From: Plotosus lineatus
Taxonomy: Eukaryota; Chordata; Actinopteri; Siluriformes; Plotosidae
Assembly (NCBI GenBank): GCA_024760905.1
Contig: CM045731.1
Coordinates: forward strand, 25,110,001-25,174,000
Direction of reading: 5' to 3'
Length of the DNA: 64,000 bases
Numbering within the stretch: the stretch's first letter is position 1; each line of letters opens with the position of its first letter. The position numbers and the translations under genes were made by a program. Positions 11,909-22,959 of this stretch are shown in pieces. Under the pieces are notes generated by a model, which was not told the DNA's origin, did no database searches, and saw nothing but the letters and a program-made list of their open reading frames with translations.

Positions 11909-13424
11909 CTCCTTTATCACAGTGAATATATATTAAAAAACAATTTCTTTGTAACTTCTTCATAACATTTATCTGGACTCTTTTACAGGTAGTTTTTCTC
12001 TCCATTTTTTCACCACTTGGTCCTTTTTTAGTTATACGATTAGTGGGTGTGGCTAAATTCAGACAGTATTTGAACATGTTTGGTAATACACAGCTGATTG
12101 GTGTTTATGAACATGTACGCACGAGCACTAGTATCAGTGTAAACATAACCACAGTACAGTATAGGAACAGACAGGCTACACAATGGCAATACCACAAGGC
12201 TACCACAGGTTCCTTCACCTGTTATCATAAACAAATCATATAGAGCATGCACGCGTTATATCAGAGATTTATTACAAAACACTCAATGTGTGCAATATAT
12301 CGTCAGGCTGTATCATATCGAAATGGGAACTGAATCGGATGCTACCTTCATTGTTTAAAAGTTACCAAATAAAGTTAGTGAAAACTTTTGACTTTCCATT
12401 TTTCAACTTTAATTAAATAAATTAACAGAAAGAACTCGTTTAGTTTTCTGTGGTGTGTGTGCAACGCGGTTAACACCGAACTGTGATCTGTTTGGTAAAT
12501 AAAGCTAAACGCTAAAAGCTAAAAGAAAACTCAAAACGCAAGTGCGCATGTGCAAAGGTAAACTCAGGCTCGCTCTGAGCGGCTGAAGGGGCACCACAGT
12601 ATTCCAAACTTTACACTTATATAGAGTCCCAAAATCACCATGGAAACCATATTACAGTTCTATTTTCAAACTTTATTCATATGTTAGCATGGAATCAATA
12701 TTTTATTTTATTTTGTTCTGAGAGAAACAGGAGCGCTGAAAGCGAGCAGCCATATTGTGAAAAAAAAAAAGTTAACTCTTTCCTGCCGGACACACTCGCT
12801 ACTGTGAAATTTGTTTTCAGTTTGTGGGAAAATAAATAAGTAAATAAATAAAAGTTAATATGAGTCGTTTTATTGTAAAAACTGAGCCTGATAAACACAG
12901 CGGCGTGTCACTTATCCGGGTAATGAACAGAAAGCAAAGTGAAGAGAAGGAAGGAGACTTACTTCACTACAGCGAAGAATTTCCGCAGGTACCAGCATCA
13001 GAAAGAAAAAAAGAAAAAAAAAAGCGGCGTTATACCGATTTTAAACGGCAGAGTTTACATCCCAGTATCTTTGCTCGAGCTGATAAAGAGCGGTTTATTC
13101 CCGAGAGCTCCGGCAGAACCGCGGTGAAGGGTCTGTGAGCTTCGCCATGCTCACTGAGAAACACCACAGAGATCCGAGGGAAGCGCGCGCGCGCGCGCAC
13201 ACACACACACACACACCTCTCTCTCTCACACAGACACTCAGATTTGGGTCAGCTCTCCTCTCTAAACTCCCTTCATTCTGGTTGAAAAAAAGCTGTCGAC
13301 CGTTAAAACTGCGTCCAGACCGTTAAAATTTAAACCGACCTATTCCAGAAATGAATTTGCATTCGCTCAGAAATTGCTAGAAGTTTCCAGATGCCATCAC
13401 TGATTACTTTAATATGTTTATTGA
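10411..13424. other. no confident gene; microsatellites and unassigned DNA
   Basis: Contains (GT)n-(G)n at 10912-10945, (CT)n at 11158-11190, a poly-T at 11492-11520, (GT)n at 11636-11662, (CA)n at 11878-11907 and a (GC)n(CA)n tract at 13183-13217. GC content and CpG rise between about 13030 and 13200, beside the ORF at 12860. I recognise no known protein or RNA. Confidence 0.5.
12860..13138 (+). other. unassigned 92-codon ORF, lysine-rich
   Basis: An ATG-initiated frame of 92 codons with a basic stretch (KKEKKKRR) in the middle, ending just before a CpG-rich patch. It is not made of simple repeats and does not resemble any repeat elsewhere in the window. I do not recognise it. It could be a first exon of a gene extending elsewhere, or chance. 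No splice donor or partner exon can be supported. Confidence 0.2.
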
Positions 13425-13746
13425 CGGGCCAGCACGGTGGCGTAGTGGTTAGCACGTTGGTCTCACAGCAAGAAGGTCCTGGTTTCGATTCCCAGCTCAG
13501 GTGTTTCTGTGTGGAGTTTGCATGTCCTCCCCATGTCCCTGTGCTTGCATGGATTTCCTCCCACAGTCCAAAAACATGTACAGGAAGTTAGTTGGCTGTT
13601 CCAAATCTCCCCTAGGTGTTAATTGTTGTGAGTTTTTGGCCCTGCAATGGCCTGGGTGTACCTCGCCCAGAGTCGGCTGAGATGAGCGGCAATCTCCCCG
13701 CGACCCTAATGAGGATTCAGCGGTTCAGCAAATAACTAAATGAAAG
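13425..13746 (+). mobile_element. SINE family 1, complete copy
   Basis: Starts GGGCCAGCACGGTGGCGTAGTGG (box-A-like TGGCGTAGTGG) with a box-B-like GGTTTCGATTCC about 45 bp on. The body has GTGTGGAGTTTGCATGTCCTC, CCCACAGTCCAAAAACATG and CCCAGAGTCGGCTGAGATG. It ends in AGGATTCAGCGGTTCAGCAAATAACTAAATG. This is a very common fish tRNA-derived SINE pattern and the most frequent repeat in the window. Confidence 0.8.
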
Positions 13747-13759
13747 ACTATTTATTGAA

Positions 13760-14052
13760 GGCCATGGTGGCCTATTGGTATAGGTTGCTAGATCATTGAT
13801 CCTAAGGTTGGGGGTTTGAGTCCCACTCTCCACAAGGTTGTCACTGCCCCCCCCCCCTTCCCAGTGCAGCTAATTGGGTTATCAAAGGCCAACCATGTCT
13901 CTCACTGTCTATGGTGCGAGGTGTAAAAGAACCATTGCTGACTTTCGACAAGAGTACTGTGGCTGCAAAGCCGTCAGTGTGTTTCCACCCTGCGATGGCC
14001 ACGGTGTACTCTGCCCTGGGCGCCAGCCTCCCTGTGACACTAATTAATTCAT
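13760..14052 (+). mobile_element. SINE family 2
   Basis: Head GGTGGCCTATTGGTATAGG, box-B-like GGGTTTGAGTCCC, then the family body (GGTTATCAAAGGCCAACC, AAAAGAACCATTGCTGACTTTCG, GCAAAGCCGTCAGTG). The 3' end is interrupted by a family 3 SINE at 14053. Confidence 0.7.
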
Positions 14053-14352
14053 AGGTAAAGTCTGTTGGGTTTTTACACCCAAGGCTCATGAGGCCGGTGC
14101 TTATCCCCGGTTTCCATAGCATGAATTGACCAGGAGGTCAACTCCCCCTGGATGGGACACTAGTCCATCACAGGATACCTTCCCAGTATATTTTTACTGT
14201 TACCCATTTATACTGCTGGGTGAACAGAGGCACACTTGTGGTTGAGACCTTGCCCAGGGGTCTTAGCATTGTGAGGGTCTCAGTGGGATTTGAACTCACA
14301 ACCTCCCGATCATGCACGCAGCACCCTAACCACTACACCACTGGTCCCACAT
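14053..14352 (-). mobile_element. SINE family 3 with 12-bp target duplication
   Basis: On the minus strand the head reads GGTGTAGTGGTTAGGGTG with box-B-like GAGTTCAAATCCC, so this is another tRNA-derived SINE. The body has TGGGCAAGGTCTCAACCACAAGTGTG-type sequence and the end AGCCTTGGGTGTAAAAACCC. It is bracketed by a perfect 12-bp direct repeat TAATTAATTCAT at 14041-14052 and 14353-14364, and so inserted into the family 2 SINE. A plus-strand copy lies at 18925. Confidence 0.8.
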
Positions 14353-14374
14353 TAATTAATTCATGAAAGGGGTG

Positions 14375-14672
14375 ATTCACTTCACGATGGTGAAGTGGTT
14401 AGCATGTCCACTTCACTGTTAGAAAGATCTTGAGTTTGGTTCCCCAGCTCTGTGTGGAGTGTGTGGGGTAAGTTTGTTCTGGGAATTCTGGTTTCCTCCT
14501 ACACTCTAACTTGACCCTTCGGTGTGAGTCAATGGTTGTGTGGGTGTTGCCTTGCAATTGAATGGTTCAGTGTGTCCCCTGCCTTCGGCCAGAGTTGGCT
14601 GAGATCATCACCATCCTCCACATGACCCAAATAGAATTAAGTCGTTTGGCAAATGGATAGATGAATGTAGGA
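14375..14672 (+). mobile_element. SINE family 1
   Basis: Head GGTGAAGTGGTTAGCATG, body GTGTGGAGTGTGTGG..TTTCCTCC, end AATAGAATTAAGTCGTTTGGCAAATGGATAGATGAATG. More diverged than the copy at 13425. Confidence 0.7.
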
Positions 14673-15054
14673 GGTTTTTTTTTTTTTCATTTGGATTTTA
14701 GAAAACATTGCCAAAAGCTGCTTTTACACAAGTGCCAGGAACATATCGCTCCCAGAACTTTTCCACAAACCACATAAGAAATGAAATGAAACCGTGATCC
14801 AGATGGATGCTGTTGTGCTATTATAAAGATTGTGTTCAGACAGCAAGTTTTACCTGGAAAATATTTTCTGGAACAACTGACGCCACCTCGAAAAGTGCAG
14901 CAAGTTGCACCCACAGGTGCCCAAATTGTTTGTACCCAGTCAGTTGGGGCAGGGCAGCTTAGTTTGGGTGCAACTTTTGCTGGGGCAAATGCAAAGTAAG
15001 GGGCAAGTAAAAGTTTCTAAAGAGACACCAGGGCAGCATAGACAGTAATAGTCG
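14673..15054. other. no gene seen
   Basis: Unique-looking DNA between SINE copies, with no recognisable domain, RNA or repeat. Confidence 0.5.
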
Positions 15055-15265
15055 GTGATTTGTTCTGGTGGCTCAGTGGTGAACACTGTGGTTTGTTACA
15101 GTGGCTCTGTGTGGAGTTTGCATGTTCTCCTCATGTTTGAGTGGGCTTCCTCTGGGTACTTTGGTTTCTTCCTACATTTTCATGGCATACATAGCTCAAC
15201 TAGCTACTCTAAATTATCCGCAGGTATTTTACTTTTGTTTGTGTTAGCCAGTGTTAGACGGACGA
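15055..15265 (+). mobile_element. SINE family 1, partial and diverged
   Basis: GGTGGCTCAGTGGTGAACACTG head and GTGTGGAGTTTGCATGTTCTCC body are recognisable. The box-B segment is shortened and the tail is missing. Confidence 0.6.
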
Positions 15266-15574
15266 CCTGATTAGGTTGTACCTGATCTTCATGCAGAATC
15301 CAGCTTGTTGGGAATACAGTAGTTGTGAGTGGTGATAACCAGTGATTAATCATTGTGACTAATGGTTATAATAATAATAATGACATCACACCATTCTCAT
15401 GATCTTACTTCACCACAGCTTGACAACCACTAGAAATAAACATCATGATGATTGCATACCTTTACTATAGCAATGGGTCTCATGATCAGCACTCCAATTT
15501 ATTTTTCAGAAGTATATATTTATGAATGATCTGATAGCGACTGCACCAAGATACTTCTCACTCTTCTTCTATCT
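15266..15574. other. no gene seen
   Basis: AT-rich sequence with a short (ATA)n run at 15369-15380. Nothing recognisable. Confidence 0.5.
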
Positions 15575-15905
15575 CATTTGTTGAACCGCTAAAACCTCCC
15601 AGGGTCATGGAAAAGTTGATTTCGATCTCACCAAACACTGGATGAAGACAAGGTACACACTGAACAGCTTGCCTGACCCTGCATGGCAACACACATACAA
15701 CCATTCACACTCACACCTACAGTAAGTTTAGAACAGGCAATTAGCATAATATGCATGTCTTTGGGCTGTAGGAGGAAACTGGAGCACCCAGAGGAAACCC
15801 ACAGAAACAGGGAGAGAACATGCAACCTCCACACAGAAACACCCAAGCCTGGAAATCAAACCAAGGACCTGCTAATCATTATGCCATTGTGCCACCCACC
15901 GAGAG
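15575..15905 (-). mobile_element. SINE family 1, minus-strand copy
   Basis: The complement shows GTTTCTGTGTGGAGGTTGCATG, TTTCCTCTGGGTGCTCCAGTTTCC and the CAGCCCAAAGACATGCA word. The tRNA-like head is at the right end (GTGGCACAATGGCATAATG). Confidence 0.7.
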
Positions 15906-16369
15906 ACCTCCAGAAAAGCTCAGTCAAAACATCACTTAGTTGGAGATAAAAACCAAGCCGTGCGAATTCAGAAGCATCTCAATGTATTGTTAAAGGTCAG
16001 GACATGGAATGAATAATTAATATTGACAGAGCAGCTGTTCCATCTGAGACAGAAATGCCAGTGCAGAGCCTTTGCGGAGGGTATGATAGAAAACTCTAGT
16101 ACAACGAAATAGTTTGAACAACTCAAAAAAGCTACCATGATGTATACAGCTTGTATCAACAATACTTTGTTGCCAGGAAACAAGCTACGATGTTTCCAGA
16201 TTGTCGTGTACCCAAGACTTATATGGTCTTTAACAGTATTTGAAATCCCTATCAATAAAGTGGAGAATCGATCGGTGTATATGTGAAACAGTGGTTTGAT
16301 TCACTGAATACCATTCTGATGCTTGTCTTCAAGGAATGGAAGATCACACGTACCAATTCATAAGTATTG
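15906..16369. other. no gene seen
   Basis: Unassigned DNA between SINEs. A minus-strand open frame of 95 codons at 15968-16255 has no recognisable domain. Confidence 0.5.
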
Positions 16370-16715
16370 GGCGGCATGGTAGTGTTGTGGCTAGCACGTC
16401 CACCTTCCAGGAAATAAGTCTTGGGTTTGAGACCCGTGTGTGGCTAGAGCATTTCTGTGTGGCGTTTGCATGTTCTTCCTCTGCTTGTATAGGTTTCATC
16501 AGGGTACTTCAGTTTCCTCAGACAGTCCAAAGACATGCATATTAGGTTAACTGGCTGTTCCAAAGTTCCCCTAGGTGTGAGTGTATATTGTTGTGTATGT
16601 GTTGTCACTGTGATGGTATGGCAAGCTGATCCTCTGCCTTGGCCCTTTTTTGGCTGATATAGTCCCCAACTTCCCCATGGCCCAAATAGAATTAAACGGT
16701 ATTTAAGTGAATTTC
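16370..16715 (+). mobile_element. SINE family 1
   Basis: GGGCGGCATGGTAGTGTTGTGG head, GTGTGGCGTTTGCATGTTC body, CAGACAGTCCAAAGACATG and AATAGAATTAAACGG tail. Confidence 0.7.
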
Positions 16716-17024
16716 AGGTATTGTAGAAGATGGCTGTAAGAGGTTGCACCCTACACCCAACAATCGAGTCTCTGTCAAACATAACAAAGAACAGCAGAAT
16801 TTGGATTTGGATTAAGATGAAAGATATCAATGTTACTTCAAGGCTGCCTACCTGATGACTCCTACTGTGCCCAACTGATGACCCTTTGATTACTTCGCAA
16901 CCAGGTGTGTGACTAGGTTTGAAACATCAAGTCCGAGATCTACTGATCAGTGAATAGTTGGTGAAAATAATAAGGTTTTGTAATCAGTGATTAGCAGCTG
17001 GAAATCAGTGGCGATTACTCACCC
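16716..17024. other. no gene seen
   Basis: Unassigned sequence between two SINE copies in opposite orientations. Confidence 0.5.
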
Positions 17025-17345
17025 GCACTTACTGAACCGCTTGATCCTACAAGGATAGTGGGGAGGTTGGATCAGCTGTCACTGGGAAAAGGCGGGGTCC
17101 ACCCTGAACCAGTTACCAGACCATCACAAGGCCAATAACATACGCACGCAATAAGTCACATTGACACTCACACCAATGGGCAATTTGGAACAGCCAGGTA
17201 GCCTAATGTGCATGTGTTAGGACTGTGGGAGAAAACTGAAGCACTCAGAGGAAACCCACACAAACACGGGGAACACATGGAACCTCCACACAGAAACGCC
17301 CAAACTGAACCCAGGATCTTCTTGCTGTAAGTTGGATGTGTTAAT
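17025..17345 (-). mobile_element. SINE family 1, minus-strand copy
   Basis: The complement carries the GTTTCTGTGTGGAGGTTCCATG body and the CACATGCACATTAGGCTAC segment. The tail is at the left near 17030 (TACTGAACCGCTTGATCC). Confidence 0.7.
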
Positions 17346-17424
17346 CACTGAGTAAAAAATGTGTAAAAGATTGGTGATTGGTTGAGACAAACTTGCTTTC
17401 ATAAAAAAAAAAAAAAAAAAAAAA

Positions 17425-17597
17425 AGGTGAGACGTTCATGTAAAAGAACCATTGCTGACCTTTGTAAAGAGTAGGATGCAAAGCCGTCAGCGTGTTTCTG
17501 GCAACTGGAAGGGCATCCAATGTTAAAAACTTGTGCCAAATCAAACATGCGAATCGGATGATTCGCTGTGGCGTCCCCTGAAAAAGGGAAAAAGCCT

Positions 17598-17606
<9 letters not shown>
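17425..17606 (+). mobile_element. SINE family 2 body with an RTE-type 3' tail
   Basis: Begins inside the family 2 body (GTTCATGTAAAAGAACCATTGCTGACC, GCAAAGCCGTCAGCGTGTTTC). It then switches to GAAGGGCATCCAATGTTAAAAAC and GATGATTCGCTGTGGCGTCCCCTGAAAAAGGGAAAAAGCC. The second part matches the 5' leader word (GGAAGGGCATCCGACGTAAAAC at about 51938) and the 3' end of the RTE-like LINE. This is a SINE whose tail derives from a LINE present in the same window. Confidence 0.7.
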
Positions 17607-17798
<192 letters not shown>

Positions 17799-18221
17799 CA
17801 AGTCCATTTGACCAAACATGACCCTGTAAAGCAAAGAAAATGGCAAAGGTCTATTTGATGAACTATAGTACAATGAAAGGGAAGCATTTAAATCACAGAC
17901 ATTTGAGTTGTCTCATATATGATGTGTGTATACAGATCCTTATGCGTGAAAACAAATATTTGGATTTTGCTGTTTACTTGAATGATAGACTGGACCGGAG
18001 CAGAAGCAGTTCTGTGTATGCTTAAATACACACATTTACACACAGAATATATACTCACTAAATGTAGGCAATGTGTTCTTTCCAGCTGTGTCTCAGTGTT
18101 TGTGCAGTAAACAGCAACACTGACATCATATGATGATGATGATGATGACCATGATGGTTACTGTAGGTGTGGATCATACAGAGTGGCATTTGTCATTTTT
18201 TTTCACCTGAACATCTAAGAG

Positions 18222-18330
18222 TTAATGGCTTTGCTCAAGGACCCAACATTGGCAGTTTGGTGGTACTGGGGTTTGAACCTCCAATCCTGAGATTAGTAAC
18301 CCAGAGCCACCTTTCTTGCTATGAGATAGA
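18222..18330 (-). mobile_element. tRNA-derived SINE fragment
   Basis: TTTGCTCAAGGACCCAACATTGGCAG and GGTACTGGGGTTTGAACC match a common fish SINE read on the minus strand. A related plus-strand fragment is at 50570. Confidence 0.5.
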
Positions 18331-18745
18331 CATGCTAACTACTGTCTGCCATGTAGGATTCGTATGCAATCAAAATCAAAATCCTAGCAATATTACCGTT
18401 TATAATCCCAGTCTAATGCTAATCCACTTGCAATGGCTCTTTCAGGTGGAATATTCCAGTGCTTAGTATGTATAGATATTTTTTGATGCTTTCAATTTCA
18501 CAAATCCCTCATTTAATTAAACAAGCTTTTGGAAAATATTTAAGTCATCATCAGTGCTTTGCTGTCTTGCTCCTGCAATAGTGACGTGCACTGAAGAACA
18601 CATTGCTGTTTGTGTATCACTAACATGTGAAATAGTTGAACATAGGTAGGAGAAGGACACACACCATCCATCATACGTTTATGTCTATTGTTGATAGTCT
18701 GAGTTTGTTTCATGTTGCATCTGAGAGACAGGTTGCATAAACAGT

Positions 18746-18749
<4 letters not shown>

Positions 18750-18789
<40 letters not shown>
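18750..18789. repeat. (CA)n microsatellite
   Basis: Uninterrupted CA dinucleotides. The surrounding 18331-18924 holds no recognisable gene. Confidence 0.95.
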
Positions 18790-18791
<2 letters not shown>

Positions 18792-18924
18792 TGTGTTCCA
18801 GGAAGTCATGGTGATACATATGTATTCCAATAACGTATAATGAAATTAGATTGCACCTACTATATTTTTGTCATTATTATTTATTAGCAAATTATCTGAT
18901 TTTCTATGGCAGCACCATGGCCAC

Positions 18925-19222
18925 CATGGAGCCGGTGGTGTAGTGGTTAGAGTGTTGGGCTCATGATTGGGAGATTGTGAGTTCAAATCCCACTGAGACC
19001 CTCACTGTGCTAACACCCCTGGGCAAGGTCTCAACCACAAGTGTGCATCTGTTCACCCAGCAGTATAAATGGGTAACAGTAAAAATATACTGGGAAGGTA
19101 ACCTGCGATGGACTAGCGTCCCATCCAGGAGGAGTTCAACTCCTGATTGCTTCATGCTACGTTAACCTGGGATAAGCACCGGCCTGATGAGCCGCTAGGC
19201 TCGGGTGTAAAAACCCAAACAA
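18925..19222 (+). mobile_element. SINE family 3
   Basis: Head GCCGGTGGTGTAGTGGTTAG, box-B-like GAGTTCAAATCCC, body GGGCAAGGTCTCAACCACAAG and GGGTAACAGTAAAAATATACTGG, end GGGTGTAAAAACCC, then (AATC)n. Same family as the minus-strand insertion at 14053. Confidence 0.8.
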
Positions 19223-19244
19223 TTAATCTATCAATCAATCAATC

Positions 19245-19600
19245 AATCAAACCATGGCCCAGCAGTTAGAAGTCCGCCTCACAGAGGGAACCTCCTGTGT
19301 TCGTTTCTCGGGCTCAGGTGTTTCTGTGTGGAGTTTACATGTTCTCCTTGTGCTTGCGTGGGTTTCCTCTGAGTACTACGGTTTCATAGGACAGTCCAAA
19401 AACATGCACAGTAGGCTAATTGGCAATTTCAAATGGTGTCTAGTTGTGAGTGCGAGCGTGATTGGTTGTATGTGTGTTGGCTCTGCAATGGTCTGACAAG
19501 TTGTTCAGGGCATACTCCACCTTCAGTGAGTTGACTCAGATGGGTGCCAGCCTCCCCAAGTCTCTAATTTGGATTGAGTGTCTTAGAAAATGAATGGATG
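19245..19600 (+). mobile_element. SINE family 1
   Basis: Head ATGGCCCAGCAGTTAGAAG, body GTGTTTCTGTGTGGAGTTTAC, ACAGTCCAAAAACATGC, end GATTGAGTGTCTTAGAAAATGAATGGATGAATAAATG. Confidence 0.75.
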
Positions 19601-20142
19601 AATAAATGCTATCCTCTTATGACCCCACCCCTCATATGGGGACATTGTATTTCCTCCTAGTTATGTTGTGATATTGTGTGTACGTAAGATCCTCATATGA
19701 GGACCATTGGGTATTACTCTTTTGCCAAAGTTCTGACTGTTTGAAGCTGCTCAACAAGTTTAGTAATAATCAGGTGGTAATAAATAGAAGCGGTGTGGAG
19801 AAATGACAAGATATGAAACACTGGGGTTTGGGTCTTAGAAGACTGTACAGTACTTAAAAAATAAAAAAGTAAATTAAAAGAAACTGACAGAATTTCTCAA
19901 GTTTTACGATTTTTATCATGATTTCATGATTTTATGGAAATGTCTGATAGTGGTGGAGAAGAACAAGAAGGAGTTGGGTATTTTAACCAGAATGAAACTT
20001 TGGTTTAGAAATAATTCAATCTCACAACAATACAGCTGTGTCAAGGTTTTCTTTTACAGTAATACATGTATTTTTGGATAAAATTAGGATAAAGTGAACT
20101 GCAGTGCCAGAAATGGATGAGTACACCACTGTCATTTTTGTG

Positions 20143-20188
<46 letters not shown>

Positions 20189-20412
20189 GGCTGGGATGTG
20201 TTGGCTGTCTGGGACTTTGTATTCAGCCTGTTGTTTGAGAGGCAGTTGAAGGCTGTAATCTCATCATCATGGATTGCAGGGCAGCATTTCATGATTTCAT
20301 TCCACTGCAGTAATGGGGTCCAAAGCAACCAAAAATACAACATGGCACCTTGTGCTCCAGACCAGACAGAAATTGTCACAGATTTTTCTCGAAACTGTTT
20401 TTGTTTACCATG

Positions 20413-20454
<42 letters not shown>

Positions 20455-20456
20455 AC
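19601..20456. other. no gene seen; two microsatellites
   Basis: (GT)n at 20144-20184 and (CA)n at 20413-20452 lie about 230 bp apart and are complementary to each other. Nothing else is recognised. Confidence 0.5.
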
Positions 20457-20670
20457 CATTCATACCTAGGGGCGATATGGAACTGGGAGCTTAATTTGCA
20501 TCTCTTTGGACTGTGGGAGGAAAACCAGAGTACCCGGAGGAACCCCACACAAACATGGGTAGAACATGCATACTCCACACAGAAACCCCCGAGCCCAGGA
20601 CTCCAACCTAGGACCTTCTTGTTGGGAGTTGGGCGTGCTAAACACTACTCCATCGTACCAGCCACTTATT
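20457..20670 (-). mobile_element. SINE family 1, minus-strand copy
   Basis: The complement shows GGGTTTCTGTGTGGAGTATGCATG, TTTTCCTCCCACAGTCCAAAGAGATG and a head ending GGTACGATGGAGTAGTG. Confidence 0.75.
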
Positions 20671-20688
20671 GTTTTGTTAAAGTGAATA

Positions 20689-20795
20689 CAGGGATCCCTC
20701 ACTTTATGCGGTTAATTGGGACCGAGATCCCCACGCGACCATCGAAATCCGCGAAGTAGTTTCACCCCCCCCTCAACTGACGTATACGTACATAC
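20689..20795. mobile_element. pogo-like MITE, copy C (truncated)
   Basis: TA then CAGGGATCCCTCACTTTATG, followed by the CGACCATCGAAATCCGCGAAG and GACGTATACGTACATAC words of the family. It is cut off where the non-LTR fragment begins. Confidence 0.75.
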
Positions 20796-20799
20796 AGTT

Positions 20800-22170
20800 A
20801 AACTCTATGATGCCACTCAAACGCTGTGCGTCTTCTCTGCCTCGTTTCATTGATGGTTCCCAGCATAAGCCATTTTGTTAGAGCGTCTCTTCTCACGGTG
20901 ACCGAAGAACATAAGCTTCCTGCACATGACGACTTCCACAAAACTCTCTGGGTGGCTATTGGCATTAATTTCGCAGATCTTATTCCAAATGAACTCATTT
21001 GTTCTTTTGTCTCTCCATGAGATACCAAGTAGACGGCGGTAGCATTTCATTTCAAAAGCTTCAACCTTCTTGTATATTTTCTTTGTTGTTATCCAGCTTT
21101 TTCATCCATACATCAGAATATTGGCAACCATTACATTCATGAGTCGTATCTTCTGTTTCAGATTCAGATTTGTAGAATTCCAGATTTTCTCCAATTTTGC
21201 CAAGGCACTCGTTGCTGCGCAAATTCTGCATTTCACTTCATCCTCGCTTGTCGCCTTTTCTGTGATCACTGAGCCCAAATACTTAAATCCTTTCACTTGT
21301 TCCAGGTCTTCTCCATTAAGAGGCACAACAATCTGACACATCTCGCCTCTATCCTTAACCATCATTTTGCTTTTCTCGCTGCTAATTTCCATGCCATAGC
21401 TGTGCGCAGTTGCATCCAGTCTTGCAGTGATTGTTCTCAACTCTTCCTCAGTGTTAGCAATAAGGTCTATGTCGTCTGTGAAACACAAGTTATGAACAGT
21501 TCTTGCTCCACTGCTTTGGCCTCCTTCGTAGTTTGCTAAAGCATCGACCATAATTCTTTTGTGAAACAGGTTAAAAACAGTGGGTGAGAGGATACAGCCT
21601 TGTCGCACTCCAACAGTTGATGTAAACCAATTGCTATTGGTGTCTCCAGCGAGAACTGTTGTTCTTGCATTTTCATAGAGCTGCTGTATTAATTTCGTCA
21701 TGTTTTGTCCAATTACTTGCTTCTTCATTGTATGCCATAATGCGCCATGCCAGACCCGATCAAACGCTTTTTTGAAATTGATAAAGTTGTGAAATAATTT
21801 CTTTTGGTGGTTACGATGATTTTCACATAAAAGGCGGAGGATGAGAATTTGCTCCACTGTGCTGTGATCTTTCCTGAAGCCAGCTTGTTCCTCACTAAGA
21901 ACTAAATCAACTTTTGGGTGAATGCGTTCAAGAATGATTGCGAGCATAACCTTGGTTGCGTGGCTTATGAGGCTAATTTTCCGGTAGTAGCTGCATTTTT
22001 TGCTTGTTTTCTTTTTTGGAATGGGAATAAGGACAGATTGCGTCCATTGAGAGTGCCATCTTGCATCTCCTCTCCAAGATATAGATGGCCGTTGGTTCCC
22101 GTAGGAACTCATTTGCTCTTCGACACGTTTTGTTCTTAATCCTGCAGGGTGCCCACACACCCTCCTCACC
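20800..22170 (-). pseudogene. non-LTR retrotransposon fragment, reverse transcriptase
   Basis: A minus-strand frame of 355 codons (22169-21102) is a retrotransposon RT. It has a palm segment KKAFDRVWHGALWH, GVRQGCILSPTVFN, an active-site region reading FTDDIDL instead of the usual F/YADD, and the post-RT motif GFKYLGSVITE. After a stop near 21102 the related frame continues to about 20800 (thumb-like KCYRRLLGISW). No endonuclease is found upstream, so the copy is 5'-truncated. The A to T change at the catalytic motif and the stop indicate a dead copy. Clade RTE-like by motif style, not firm. Confidence 0.75.
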
Positions 22171-22291
22171 TAGCAAGCCAGGTGGGGGGCCAGTTTAGTC
22201 GCTGACCACTCGACCATGCACAGGTCGTACTGGTTTACATGGTTACCAGTAGCAGGTGATGCTTCAGCCAGTGAAGCAGACAGCCTGACCT

Positions 22292-22295
<4 letters not shown>

Positions 22296-22354
<59 letters not shown>
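22296..22354. repeat. (AT)n microsatellite
   Basis: Pure AT dinucleotides, about 59 bp. Confidence 0.97.
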
Positions 22355-22357
<3 letters not shown>

Positions 22358-22375
22358 ACATGATTTATTTTAAGA

Positions 22376-22665
22376 GCAGTGGTGGCCTGATCCCAAAGTT
22401 TGGGGTTCAAGCCCCACTCTCTACAGGTTATCACTGTCCCCCCAGTGCATCTAACTGGGTTATCAAAGGCGTATGATGAGAGGCATGAAAAAGAAAACAT
22501 TGCTAACTTTTATCAGGAGTAGCTGCATAGTTGTCAGTGTATTTCTGCCCCATAAATGGCTTGGCAAGCAGTCCAAGGTGTGCTCTGCCCTTGCCCAGAG
22601 TTGGCTGGATGGGCACCAGCCTCCCACAACACTAATTAGAATTTAGAGGTTCAGAAAATGAATGA
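22376..22665 (+). mobile_element. SINE family 2
   Basis: GCAGTGGTGGCCTGATCCCAAAG head with a deletion, GGGGTTCAAGCCCC box B, GGTTATCAAAGGC body, CCCAGAGTTGGCTGG, AGAGGTTCAGAAAATGAATG tail. Confidence 0.7.
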
Positions 22666-22731
<66 letters not shown>

Positions 22732-22959
22732 TGTACTGTATGGCACTGTGCAAAGATTTTTGCCCCTGACCAATTTCTGACTTTTCTTTTGCACGTTTGT
22801 CACTGTCATCCATTTCAGATCAAGCAAACCTAACTATTATTCAAAGATAAAACAAAAGGTAAATACAAAATGCAGGTTTCATTGCTAATTACATTTATGA
22901 AGGGGGAAAAAACATGTGAACCTACAAGGGCCAATGTAAATACGTAATTGTTCCCTAAA

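Noticed and set aside
18118..18150. A possible CRISPR or short tandem array
   Set aside because: It is a (GAT)n run. No spaced direct repeats with unique spacers occur anywhere in the window.
20144..20452. A long-range hairpin between (GT)n and (CA)n tracts as a functional structure
   Set aside because: Such complementary microsatellites are very frequent here and pairing is expected by chance.
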